Shown here: positions 1 to 7,991 of the stretch, piece after piece | Numbering within the stretch: the stretch's first letter is position 1 | Layout of the letters: each line of letters opens with the position of its first letter | Source: Planctomycetaceae bacterium | Lineage (GTDB): Bacteria; Planctomycetota; Planctomycetia; Planctomycetales; Planctomycetaceae | Length of the DNA: 64,000 nucleotides | Reading direction: 5' to 3' | NCBI GenBank assembly: GCA_041398785.1 | Contig: JAWKUA010000002.1 | Coordinates: forward strand, 372,001 to 436,000 | Notes under the pieces: generated by a model | Databases searched by the model: none | Seen by the model: only the letters and a program-made list of their open reading frames with translations | Told to the model about the DNA's origin: nothing | Program-made: the position numbers and the translations under genes

Positions 1-798
1 GCTGCACCTGACGCCGTCGACGATCCGCGCGAGGTGCTGGCCGACTGGATCACCTCACCGCAGAATCATCTGTTCGCGCAGGTCATGGCCAATCGCGTCT
101 GGGCGGACATGATGGGGCGCGGCCTGGTCGACCCCGTCGATGACTTCCGTGCCACGAATCCTCCCGCGAATGCGCCGCTGCTGGAAGATCTGGGTAATGC
201 CTTTCGCGACTCAGGATTTTCGCTCACGGAGCTGATTCGCGTCATTGCCAATTCGCACGTCTATCAGCTCAGTTCGCTGCCCGGCGAACGCAACATCGCC
301 GACACGCGGAACTATTCCCGCCATTACCGGCATCGGCTGCGAGCGGAAGTGCTGCTGGACGGCGTCGCACAGGTGACCGGCATTCCGCAGGAATTCGATG
401 CCATGCCGCCGGAATCGACGGCCAAACAAATCTGGACGCACCGCACGGCGTCGCTGTTTCTGGACACCTTCGGACGCCCCGACCCGAATCAGGATCCGCC
501 CTGCGAACGCACCACGGATTCCACCGTCGTTCAACGGCTGCATCTGATGAACAGCGAACAACTTCACGGCCAGATCTCCAGCGATGCGTGCCGAGCCGCA
601 AAGCTGGCGGAATCAGAAGAGTCACCCGACGAAATCACCGTCTTTCTGTATCATCTCATCTACGGACGAAACCCGACCGACGACGAACGGAACACCTGCG
701 TCTGTCTGTTTGAAGCCGATGGTGCCAATCGACGCAACGTGATCGAAGACCTGATGTGGGCAATGTTGAATACTCCGGAGTTCGTGATTCAGGACTAG
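1..798 (+). CDS. DUF1553 (PSD1-type) protein, C-terminal part, 5' end outside window
   Basis: The reading frame is open from the first base, so this is the C-terminal part of a larger gene. The visible 265 residues contain the motifs NHLFAQVMANRVW and GRGLVDPVDDFRATNPPANA, typical of the planctomycete DUF1553 domain, followed by the SGFSLTELIRVIANSHVYQLSS segment and the usual YGRNPTDDE and FVIQD tail. In this phylum the domain normally follows a cytochrome-like domain and DUF1549 in large secreted proteins of unknown biochemical role. It is followed, after a repeat element, by a DUF1501 gene, the standard partner, so the two probably act together at the cell envelope. The family assignment is secure; the function is not known. 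Confidence 0.9.
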   Translation, partial: AAPDAVDDPREVLADWITSPQNHLFAQVMANRVWADMMGRGLVDPVDDFRATNPPANAPLLEDLGNAFRDSGFSLTELIRVIANSHVYQLSSLPGERNIADTRNYSRHYRHRLRAEVLLDGVAQVTGIPQEFDAMPPESTAKQIWTHRTASLFLDTFGRPDPNQDPPCERTTDSTVVQRLHLMNSEQLHGQISSDACRAAKLAESEESPDEITVFLYHLIYGRNPTDDERNTCVCLFEADGANRRNVIEDLMWAMLNTPEFVIQD

Positions 799-801
799 CA
801 T

Positions 802-951
802 GTTTAACCGCGACCCTTGGGGAGCGCTTTGCTCACGGCGTTACACGACTACAGAAAACTCTCAGCGAAATTCACCGAGTTGCAAGGATCAAGAGCCTGG
901 GACCGAACGCATCCGCTAAAGCACCGCGCTCGCCAGGGCTCGCGGTTAAAC
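802..951. repeat. Intergenic element with 26-bp imperfect inverted ends (GTTTAACC type)
   Basis: The left end 802-827 starts GTTTAACCGCGACCC and the right end 926-951 is its near reverse complement (reading outward GTTTAACCGCGAGCCC). About 98 bases lie between. The element fills the gap between the DUF1553 and DUF1501 genes and runs up to the Shine-Dalgarno sequence of the latter. An element with the same outward-facing ends lies at 10127-10326. It looks like a non-autonomous, REPIN- or MITE-like palindromic repeat; no transposase is nearby. Confidence 0.6.
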
Positions 952-965
952 TGGAGAGTACTCCT

Positions 966-2306
966 ATGAAACCTAACAACTGCCAGGGCATCTCCCGCCG
1001 AGACAGCATCGCGCTCGGAATCGGTTCCCTGTTCGGCTCCGGACTTGTCGGTAGCCTGCGGGCTCGGGGCGAATCGGAACGACACGGCGCGGGTCCGAAG
1101 CGCGTGGCGGAACGCTGCATCCTGATCTGGATGGATGGCGGACCCACGCACTTCGAAACGTTTGACCCGAAACCGGATGCCCCGGCGGAATATCGCGGCG
1201 AGTTCACTCACATCGATACGGCAGTTCCCGGTGTCGTGTTTTCGGAACACATGACGAAGCTGGCCGCGTCGCTGAACGACTTCGCCATGATCCGCTCCAT
1301 TCGTCACGACCAGGGCAATCACGGAGCCGGCAATCACTACATGATGACGGGAGCACCGCCGCGAATTCCGGTGGGATGCGGTGCGTTCGTCAGCTTTCAT
1401 CCCAGCCTGGGCTCCGTGGTCGCAAAGGAACTCGGAAAGGAAAACGGGCTGCCGCCGTACTTCAGTATGCCGCAGATGTCCCGGTCCGGCGGGCCGAACT
1501 TTCTGGGAGCACGCTACGCTCCGTTTGTCGTACCCGATGATCCGAACAGCGGCAGCTTCCGGGTTCGCGACGTGGCGCTGCCGAAAAGCCTGACCGAAGC
1601 GAGATTCGATTCGCGCACCGATCTGCGGTCATCCATTGATCGCATGGTCCGCCTGAACCACGAAGCGGCGGCCGATCCCGTTGCCGGAGTCGACGAGTAC
1701 TATCGTCAGGGCTATGACCTGGTGACGTCGCCGAAAGCGCAGGAAGCATTCGACATCGGCCGCGAACCGGACGACGTGCGGGAACGTTACGGTCGCGACT
1801 CTTTCGGCCAGCGCTGCCTGCTCGCTCGCCGACTGATTGAAGGCGGAGTTCCCTTCGTCACTGTCTACGACGGCGGCTGGGATCACCATCGCGACATCTT
1901 CAACGCGTTGCGAAAGCGGCTGCCGAAGTGGGACAATTCCGTCGCTACGCTGATTCAGGATTTGAAGGAACGCGGGCTGCTGGATTCCACGCTGGTTGTT
2001 GCGCTGGGTGAGTTTGGCCGAACACCGAAGATTTCGACGCTCAGCGGCGAAAGTACGCCGGGCCGCGATCACTGGGCCAACGCAATGTCCGTCCTGATGG
2101 CCGGCGGAGGAACGCCGGGCGGAACCGTCGTCGGTGCCACGGATCGAAAGGGCTTCTCCGCCATCGACCGCGTTCTGTCACCGGAGAATTTTGTGTCCAC
2201 AATCTATCACAAGCTGGGCATCGATCCGGGCAAGGTGCTTTACACGCCGGAAGGCCGACCGACGCATCTGGTCAGCGATCCGACGGTCATCAGCGAACTT
2301 GTGTAA
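966..2306 (+). CDS. DUF1501 domain-containing secreted protein
   Basis: This 446-residue protein belongs to the DUF1501 family (sulfatase/alkaline-phosphatase-like fold). It has a twin-arginine-like leader (SRRDSIALGIGSLFGSG), then the family hallmarks ILIWMDGGPTHFETFDPK, MIRSIRHDQGNHGAGNHYMMTG, TVYDGGWDHH and VVALGEFGRTPKI, ending in a TIYHKLGID segment. The ATG at 966 is preceded by GGAG nine bases upstream; the open frame extends further 5' only by reading through the inverted-repeat element. DUF1501 proteins are exported and co-occur with DUF1549/DUF1553 or DUF1800 partners. Substrate is unknown. The neighbouring DUF1553 gene ends 167 bases upstream, so the two are plausibly co-transcribed. 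Confidence 0.93.
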   Translation: MKPNNCQGISRRDSIALGIGSLFGSGLVGSLRARGESERHGAGPKRVAERCILIWMDGGPTHFETFDPKPDAPAEYRGEFTHIDTAVPGVVFSEHMTKLAASLNDFAMIRSIRHDQGNHGAGNHYMMTGAPPRIPVGCGAFVSFHPSLGSVVAKELGKENGLPPYFSMPQMSRSGGPNFLGARYAPFVVPDDPNSGSFRVRDVALPKSLTEARFDSRTDLRSSIDRMVRLNHEAAADPVAGVDEYYRQGYDLVTSPKAQEAFDIGREPDDVRERYGRDSFGQRCLLARRLIEGGVPFVTVYDGGWDHHRDIFNALRKRLPKWDNSVATLIQDLKERGLLDSTLVVALGEFGRTPKISTLSGESTPGRDHWANAMSVLMAGGGTPGGTVVGATDRKGFSAIDRVLSPENFVSTIYHKLGIDPGKVLYTPEGRPTHLVSDPTVISELV

Positions 2307-2335
2307 CGACAACGCGACGTCACTCCCGCGTCCCC

Positions 2336-2485
2336 GTCATTCCCGCGCAGGCGGGAACCCAGCAAGCAGATCCCTCCGTCATTCCCGCGCAGGCGGGAAC
2401 CCAGCGAGCGCATCCCACCCGTCATTCCCGCGCACGCGGGAACCCAGCATCCGGCGCACTGGGTTCCCACATGCGCGGGCATGAC
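2336..2485. repeat. Array of four 27-bp GTCATTCCCGCG palindromic repeats
   Basis: Three direct copies at 2336-2362, 2378-2404 and 2421-2447 share GTCATTCCCGCG and CGGGAACCCAG and are spaced 42-43 bases apart. A fourth copy at 2459-2485 is inverted. Each unit is itself a short hairpin (TTCCCGC / GCGGGAA). The array sits between two convergent genes, a common location for such repeats, where the hairpins could act as bidirectional terminators or mRNA 3' stabilisers. The same family occurs at 12111-12261 and 18648-18712. Confidence 0.85.
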
Positions 2486-2515
2486 GGAGTGGTGCATGCT
2501 GCGAAAGCAGACTAT

Positions 2516-4300
2516 TCACTCAGTCGGTGCAGCAGCTTCCAGTCGCTTCAGCAGCAGCTTCACGCGGGACTGTTCCGGATTTTCGGGATCATCAGCGACG
2601 CGCAGCGATTCCACCGCCGCATCGGTGTGGCCCATCCGCAATTGCGTCATTGCCTGGTTCATTTGAGCCGGGAAACGCCACTTGCCGTCCGGGTACGAAC
2701 GCAGGTAATTGCTCAGCGTGGTTGCGGCCGCACTGTCTTCGTGACGGTTGATCTGCACAATGGCCGTCCAGTACAGGGTGTCGCCCGTTGCGCTTTGATT
2801 AACCTCCCGAATCATGGGGGGAAACGGAATCTGAATGATTTCCGGTCCCGCATATCCCTGGCGCCGGGCCTCGTCCGGAACGCGGACGAGCAGTTGTTCC
2901 TGAGTACTGGCGATGCGAATCTGCTGCAATTGCTGGATCAGATCGAGATCGTTGCTGCCGGAAATCTGAAGAATGCGTGTCTGCTTCAGTCGGCCGGATG
3001 GCTTTCCAAATCGCTCTTCCGTGCTGCGACTGGGCAGCGTCCGTTCGAATTCCTCAATCAGGCGGGCTTCCATCAACTCCTTCTTCTCGTCGTCACTCAA
3101 CTGCTCCGGGATGCTGGTCAGTTCTTCCCCGCTTTGCACGGACGTTTCCGTATCCCGCTCAAACGGTGCTTCGAACGGGCGCATCAGGTCGGTGTATTCA
3201 GCGAGCTGGTCTTCTGTCAGAGACCCGGACGCGGCCGACCGTTCATCCGGGTACTGCCAGATGGAAATCTGGTCGGCCGTAAAGAATCCCTCGCCGCGAC
3301 CGGAAATGCGTTCCACCAGAGGTCGAATTTCTGAAGTCCCGCCTGTCAGCTCTTCAAACAGAATCGCGGAATCTTCCGCCGCCAGGTGTTCCTGAAGGAC
3401 GAGCATTCGGGGAGCAAATGCCGATGTCTGGGCGACAATCTGGACCTGAAGATTCTTCCAGCGTTCGCTGTCAACCAGCCGCTCCAGACCGGCGGGCGTC
3501 TGCAGGATCGCGTCGATTCCGTCACTATCGACGGACGGAACGGCTGTGCCTGTGGCCGCGTCAAACAACAGGACGCTGTCGTCGATCATCGCCGCAATCA
3601 GCCAGTCGGCCGATTCGACCACGTCGGCCGGATCCTGTGAAGCGGGATCGCCGGAGGGACGCAGGATGGCGGCATCAATCTGCCGCTGCCGCAGCAGTTC
3701 GGCAAAGATCCACGCGCGGTCTTCGGCGGTACCGCGACCCGTCAGCAGAACGTCAAACAATCCCAGCGGCACGCGTTTCTCGTCGGCGGCTATCAGGCTG
3801 ACGTTACCGGCCAGCCACTGAAAGATCCCCGCGACGCGAGCCGCCTCCGTGCGCGAATCGGACGGCAGTGTCACATCGATCTGTTCCGTCAGCGCGTCCG
3901 AAAGTGTTCGCAACAGCAGCGCGTCGCGAACGTAAACGGCATCGCTGGGTGTATATCGACCGGCCGTCACCTGCCGCCTGGAATCCGGGTCCAGCATCGC
4001 CAGAGTCTTTTCGCCGACGGTCATCGCACTGACTTCATCCGCAGTGCAGGAAGCCAGCCATGCATTCAATCCGTTCACCGCACGATCGCGGCGAGTCAAT
4101 GTGTCGAAGTTCTCAGGCTGCAGACGCCGAATCGCGCTGGACAGCTTCTTGCGGCATTTTTCCGCTTCCGTTTCCTGCCCGGCCGCTGAGGCAGTTGCAG
4201 CGGACTCCGACGGAGACTCCTCCGTCGCGCCGTCGCACCCGACAAACAGCATGGACACAAACAGCAGCGATGGCAGCACTCTGTGAACTGAACAACTCAC
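2516..4300 (-). CDS. Hypothetical lipoprotein, possible transglutaminase-like and TPR-like regions
   Basis: This 594-residue protein begins with GTG inside the stop codon of kdsA (GTGA overlap), so translation is probably coupled. The N-terminus has a signal peptide with a lipobox ending FVGC (Cys22) and then a Ser/Ala/Glu-rich tether, so it should be a lipidated envelope protein. The segment around residues 160-250 (GLFDVLLTGRGTAEDRAWIF, then LLRQRQIDAAILRP) resembles the core of transglutaminase-like proteins, but no nucleophilic Cys is seen, so any such fold would be inactive; this is inference. The C-terminus (about 520-590) reads like degenerate tetratricopeptide helices. No confident family can be named. 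Pairing with a KDO-synthesis gene hints at an outer-membrane role only by context. Confidence 0.75.
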   Translation of the reverse strand: MSCSVHRVLPSLLFVSMLFVGCDGATEESPSESAATASAAGQETEAEKCRKKLSSAIRRLQPENFDTLTRRDRAVNGLNAWLASCTADEVSAMTVGEKTLAMLDPDSRRQVTAGRYTPSDAVYVRDALLLRTLSDALTEQIDVTLPSDSRTEAARVAGIFQWLAGNVSLIAADEKRVPLGLFDVLLTGRGTAEDRAWIFAELLRQRQIDAAILRPSGDPASQDPADVVESADWLIAAMIDDSVLLFDAATGTAVPSVDSDGIDAILQTPAGLERLVDSERWKNLQVQIVAQTSAFAPRMLVLQEHLAAEDSAILFEELTGGTSEIRPLVERISGRGEGFFTADQISIWQYPDERSAASGSLTEDQLAEYTDLMRPFEAPFERDTETSVQSGEELTSIPEQLSDDEKKELMEARLIEEFERTLPSRSTEERFGKPSGRLKQTRILQISGSNDLDLIQQLQQIRIASTQEQLLVRVPDEARRQGYAGPEIIQIPFPPMIREVNQSATGDTLYWTAIVQINRHEDSAAATTLSNYLRSYPDGKWRFPAQMNQAMTQLRMGHTDAAVESLRVADDPENPEQSRVKLLLKRLEAAAPTE

Positions 4301-5160
4301 GTTGACCTCGTCTGAGCATCTGACTCTTCAAACCCGATCACAGCGGCCCGCAGCATGGATAGCTGACTCAGCAACGTCTCCAGGCTGCTTAACTCCACCA
4401 TGTTTGGACCGTCACTGGCAGCGTTGTCGGGATCCGGATGAGTTTCCAGGAACACCGCATCTGCTCCGGCCGCCACAGCCGCGCGAGCCAGTGTCGGAAC
4501 CATCTCCCGCTGTCCTCCCGTCGTGGCGCCGCCCGGAAGCTGAACGCTGTGAGTCGCATCGTACACCACCGGCACGCCGAACGATTTCATGATCGGAATG
4601 CAGCGAAAATCGTTCACCAGCCGACCGTAGCCAAACGTCGTCCCGCGTTCCGTCAGCATGATGCTGCGCAGACCACGATCCTCACACTTGCGTACGGCGT
4701 GGACGACGTCTTCGGGGGCGACAAACTGCGGTTTCTTGACATTCACGCAGATATTCCGAGCCACCGCCGCATCCGCCGCCGCGACGATCAGGTCCGTCTG
4801 CCGAGCCAGAAACGCGGGAATCTGCAGAATGGAACAGACTTCGGCACACGGAGCCGCCTGAGCCGCTTCGTGGATGTCGGTCGTGGTCGGCAGGCCGGTC
4901 GCCTGAGTCACCTTCTCCAGCATCCGCAACCCGTCTTCCAGACCCGGCCCGCGGTAACTGTTCACGCTGGTGCGGTTGGCCTTGTCGAAGCTGGACTTAA
5001 ACACAATCTGCCAGCCCAGCCGATTCCGCAGCCCCGCCAGATGCTCGGCCACCCGCATAACCATCGACTCAGATTCCATCACACACGGCCCGGCGATGAA
5101 CAACAGCGGCTGGCCCGTGCCGACGCGGTAGTTCCTGATTTCAACAAACCGTTTTTCCAT
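4297..5160 (-). CDS. kdsA: 3-deoxy-8-phosphooctulonate (KDO-8-P) synthase
   Basis: The enzyme condenses phosphoenolpyruvate with arabinose 5-phosphate to KDO 8-phosphate, the first committed step of KDO (lipopolysaccharide core sugar) synthesis in the cytosol. The 287-residue length and motifs are typical: FIAGPCVMES, FKSSFDKANRTS, TDIHE, IPAFLARQTDL and NVKKPQF. Cys26 in GPCVMES is the metal ligand that marks the metal-dependent class; the metal-independent class has Asn there. I chose the ATG at 5160; a GTG lies one codon upstream. The 3' end overlaps the lipoprotein start by four bases. The gene is divergent from a membrane protein gene at 5219. Confidence 0.96.
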   Translation of the reverse strand: MEKRFVEIRNYRVGTGQPLLFIAGPCVMESESMVMRVAEHLAGLRNRLGWQIVFKSSFDKANRTSVNSYRGPGLEDGLRMLEKVTQATGLPTTTDIHEAAQAAPCAEVCSILQIPAFLARQTDLIVAAADAAVARNICVNVKKPQFVAPEDVVHAVRKCEDRGLRSIMLTERGTTFGYGRLVNDFRCIPIMKSFGVPVVYDATHSVQLPGGATTGGQREMVPTLARAAVAAGADAVFLETHPDPDNAASDGPNMVELSSLETLLSQLSMLRAAVIGFEESDAQTRST

Positions 5161-5218
5161 CACCGACGTACTCTATTGAGATCGCTGTTGTTTTTCGCAG
5201 CATTCGGAGGACCGCCAA

Positions 5219-5794
5219 ATGGAACCAAGTGCAGGCACACCAGGCTTCTCTGAGATCCCTGTGGCGTCTGATCTTCGCCGATTCCCGCCTGCACGCAACT
5301 CTGTACAAAGTACCGAAGCCTGCGGGTTCCTTGGTTTTCAGTTTGCCATGACCCAGGTGGGCGCGGGCGCGGCAGTCGATCCGATTCCAAGATCCCTTCG
5401 GATCGTTTTCCGGAGCGCGCTCACCGCGGCCTGGATACTTTTCGGCATAGCGATGCTTCTCCCAATACGTGCTGATGCACAATTCGTTCCAGGCGCAGTC
5501 GGATACCTCGGCACCCTCCTCTTGTTCTGGATCCCATGCGTCTTTCCGTTCGCGTGCTGCAATCTGCTGATGGTTTCCACACCGTTCGTCGGACTTGAGT
5601 ACTTCTTTTCGAATCGAGCCGGCGGATTCTATGCCGTCTTTCTGACAGTCTGCACCGTGTGGGTAACGCCACATGCATACTGGATACTGCATCCGATCGG
5701 AGCCGGTGGCGTCTGCTGGGTCATTAGCTTCCACTTCGCAAGCGGTGCATTCCTCGCGCCATTCCTGTACCGGCGATACTTCTGCTATTCGTGA
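5219..5794 (+). CDS. Small hypothetical multi-pass membrane protein
   Basis: The 191-residue frame starts at an ATG with a strong GGAGG eight bases upstream (5206-5210), which supports the start although the first 50 residues look unstructured. Hydrophobic spans are visible at about residues 64-83, 92-120, 137-158 and 160-182, so three or four membrane helices are likely. No family is recognised. It is divergent from kdsA across a 58-base gap that must hold both promoters. The opposite strand is also open here, but that translation is rich in Arg and Cys and lacks family signals. A downstream in-frame ATG at 5348 is a possible alternative start. Confidence 0.55.
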   Translation: MEPSAGTPGFSEIPVASDLRRFPPARNSVQSTEACGFLGFQFAMTQVGAGAAVDPIPRSLRIVFRSALTAAWILFGIAMLLPIRADAQFVPGAVGYLGTLLLFWIPCVFPFACCNLLMVSTPFVGLEYFFSNRAGGFYAVFLTVCTVWVTPHAYWILHPIGAGGVCWVISFHFASGAFLAPFLYRRYFCYS

Positions 5795-5900
5795 CGCGTC
5801 GACCGGAAACAGGACGTCGGGCAGCTCCGAATCCTTCTTGGGGCTTCGGCACACAGGTTCCAGTACAGGTGTCACCCAGCGAGCTTCCTCGGCAAGTGGG

Positions 5901-6210
5901 TTAACGCGGCATCTGTGACAGGCCGACCCGCACGGCGGTCCGCTGGCCAATGCTCGTGAAGTCCAGCAGCCGAATGCCGGCACGAATGGACTGTGCTTCC
6001 GCTCGGGCGTTGACGCTCGACAGAATTCGGTTGATTGCGTCCACGTCCTCGTCGCTGATCCAGCCCCCCATGAGAATCTCAATGGCGCGGGGCGCAGTAC
6101 GCCGGTTCTGGTCAGGCTTTCGACGTCGAAGGAGATTCCGAACGAGGAACAATTCGGCACGTTGTCGCGAGTCTGCGGAACCACGGAGACCACGCCGTCG
6201 TGGAAGCAGA
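5901..6210 (-). pseudogene. Frameshifted gene remnant, unknown family
   Basis: Two minus-strand frames join into one protein-like sequence. The upstream part reads DGVVSVVPQTRDNVPNCSS and SFDVESLTRTGVLRPA. The downstream part reads IEILMGGWISDEDVDAINR, then SIRAGIRLLDFTSIGQRTA, and ends at a stop at 5901. One base is missing near 6090 between RPA and IEIL. No credible start codon is visible upstream, so this is probably the C-terminal end of a decayed gene. It sits in a 1.1-kb stretch with no intact conserved gene. No family could be named. Confidence 0.5.
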
Positions 6211-6238
6211 CCGCTCGGACGACGACCGCCGGGGATCC

Positions 6239-6415
6239 ATGCACTCATTCAACCTTGTCAACGTTCACGGGACAGTCTGGGTCGCCGACGCGCAGCCATC
6301 GCATCCTTACTGGGACGACGACGTTACTTCATACATCCGCGAACAGGAGTTCCTGCCTCACTTCGTGTACTACCGGAATCGCTATCAAGCGATTCTCGTA
6401 AATCTTCCGCAGTAG
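6239..6415 (+). CDS. Possible small protein of unknown function
   Basis: A 58-residue frame begins MHSFNLVNVHGTVWVADAQP and ends VYYRNRYQAILVNLPQ. Its composition (many Tyr, Trp, Phe and Asp residues, few Arg) is more protein-like than the surrounding frames. The ribosome-binding site is weak and close. It lies within the decayed 5.8-6.9-kb stretch, so it may be another remnant. No homologous family is recognised. Confidence 0.3.
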   Translation: MHSFNLVNVHGTVWVADAQPSHPYWDDDVTSYIREQEFLPHFVYYRNRYQAILVNLPQ

Positions 6416-6780
6416 CGACACGCATCCAAACGCAGCCCGTTTGATGGCCTGCCTGCAGGCGACTGCAACTCGACGTCGCAGATTTGCTCTGCCGTTTCGT
6501 AGGCTGAGCACATCAGCTTCAGACTTCTCAGGGCGTCGAATGCCTTAGCTGCAGAGGATCCGGTATTCGTCAGACCGGACAGCAGATTGCGTTTGCGATC
6601 AACTGTGTTGGAATCAATCTCATCGTTCGTTCGGCCCGGTCGTACTACGGCGGCGTGAATTGTTCGGATCCGTTTCAGTTCGCGTTACATCTGGCAGCGA
6701 GACGTCTCTCTCGTCGAAGCCATCTGATTCCGTCAACTTGGGTCGATGAACTCGGTATTGTGTGGACAGTCCGGGCCAGT
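6416..6780. other. Stretch with no supported gene; possible decayed sequence
   Basis: No intact conserved gene is seen. On the minus strand one frame at about 6384-6690 gives a moderately protein-like sequence (NLLSGLTNTGSSAAKAFDAL, then SLKLMCSAYETAEQICD) but lacks a start codon. It may be another fragment of a degraded gene. Nothing else stands out. Confidence 0.4.
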
Positions 6781-6868
6781 CTATACACGCACAGCTTCTG
6801 CGTCGGCACCAAGTTCGGCAGCATACCGTTGCCGCACGAGTTCGTGCCTGTTCCGCGATGAAGGCATC
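6781..6868 (-). pseudogene. Relic of a purB (adenylosuccinate lyase) 3' end
   Basis: The minus strand encodes DAFIAEQARTR, then after one extra base RQRYAAELGADAEAVRV and a stop. This aligns over its whole length with the last 28 residues of the intact PurB domain 1.2 kb upstream on the same strand (7992-8078), with 19 of 28 residues identical after correcting the +1 insertion. Many differences are at third codon positions, so the copy diverged under coding constraint before decaying. It therefore looks like the leftover of a paralogue, a xenologue or an old duplication. Only about 29 codons remain; upstream sequence belongs to the end of the truncated protease gene. Confidence 0.75.
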
Positions 6869-6910
6869 GTTTGCAACCCGAATCACGTAATGGAACTCAG
6901 GGAATCTGCA

Positions 6911-7924
6911 TTACCACCGTATCCGATACCGCGGCCACTCGACATCGCATCGAGATCCTGTTCGCGGATCCTGTAGTTCCAACGTTACGGCCGTCGCGTT
7001 GCCAAACTGCTTGTGGTCCGGACGAAGTCCCGACACCGTTCTCCAAGACTGAAAGTCGGATTCACCAGTAAACACGACTTCCGCTCCGTTGGCCCGTACC
7101 GCCAGCAATACCTTACCAATCACCTTTTGTAGCCGAACCCTGTCAACAAGTTGCCTTGCATCACCTCCTACATCGCGAATGCACACCTCACCTTCAATCA
7201 TCTCCGTCACCAAACCGATTGAATAGCCGCGGGCAAGTCCACCCCGGAAATCGGATAGGACGTCAGGCCCGAAGTACCGCGCGTTTGGATCGACTTGCAC
7301 GAGCAGCGTGTTCAGGAAGCGAGAAAACAGCGCTTCGATCGACATGTCTGTCACGCGGGCGCACGCTCCTTGGTATCTGGCGGATAACTTTTCACGCGTC
7401 ATCGCAGGATCAAACCCGGCAATCTTCTCCATGACCAGTTGGAGCTTGATCTTTTTTCGCCAGCGCTCGGCAAGTTCATCGTTCGTCGATGCAAAACCGG
7501 CGTATTTTCGCTCGACAGATTCATCCAACGTAAAATCGTGCGGTTCCCCGAGCCAGTGAGTGGCCAGTGCTGTCGCTTCCACGATTCGCTGTTTCAGTCG
7601 CTGATGGACTTTCTCCGCGAACTCAAACTGAATGTCGTCCGCGTCGGCATCGTTGTTCCATTCCTTGAACTCTTCGAAATCTGCCGCAAGAAAGTAGTGC
7701 TTTTTGGGGTCCAGAGATTCGACAAAACGCAGTCGCCAGGGTGACCGCAGAACGGCTGCCACTCGCTCGGGCTCGACAAACACGGACGGCAGCTTGTCTT
7801 TCGTGAACTTAATAACGAAGTCCACGTCTTTGCGGTTAAACGCGTTCTGTTCGTCTTCACAGAATACAGTCCTGCAAGACGAGAAGAGTATCGCGATGAA
7901 TGAAAGCAGAACTTTGTGATTCAC
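6911..7924 (-). CDS. Truncated tail-specific protease (Prc/Tsp) lacking the S41 catalytic domain
   Basis: The GTG start at 7924 has GGAG ten bases upstream and is followed by a signal peptide (HKVLLSFIAILFSSC). The next 200 residues match the N-terminal domain of Prc/Tsp-type C-terminal processing peptidases, including FVESLDPKKHYFLAADFEEF and FLNTLLVQVDPNARYFGPD. A PDZ-like domain follows (GLVTEMIEGEVCIRDV onward), and the protein stops at CDVEWPRYRIRW, exactly where the serine-lysine S41 peptidase domain should begin. At 337 residues it is about half the family length. It cannot be an active protease unless the domain is supplied elsewhere. The sequence after the stop is a purB relic, which suggests recombination truncated the gene. 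Confidence 0.75.
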   Translation of the reverse strand: MNHKVLLSFIAILFSSCRTVFCEDEQNAFNRKDVDFVIKFTKDKLPSVFVEPERVAAVLRSPWRLRFVESLDPKKHYFLAADFEEFKEWNNDADADDIQFEFAEKVHQRLKQRIVEATALATHWLGEPHDFTLDESVERKYAGFASTNDELAERWRKKIKLQLVMEKIAGFDPAMTREKLSARYQGACARVTDMSIEALFSRFLNTLLVQVDPNARYFGPDVLSDFRGGLARGYSIGLVTEMIEGEVCIRDVGGDARQLVDRVRLQKVIGKVLLAVRANGAEVVFTGESDFQSWRTVSGLRPDHKQFGNATAVTLELQDPRTGSRCDVEWPRYRIRW

Positions 7925-7991
7925 CGTTACAATTCTCCGTGAGTGAGTTCTTCTGAGATCAGCCACGTTCCAATGTGGCCATTCGGAAAGT

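Noticed and set aside
756..965. Upstream extension of the first DUF1501 gene
   Set aside because: It reads through the inverted-repeat element; the ATG at 966 has a proper ribosome-binding site and starts the leader peptide.
5141..6244. Long open frame on the minus strand opposite the small membrane protein
   Set aside because: Most of its translation is Arg/Cys-rich with no motif and overlaps the kdsA start; only the part near 6090-6210 is protein-like, and it continues in another frame as the remnant listed.
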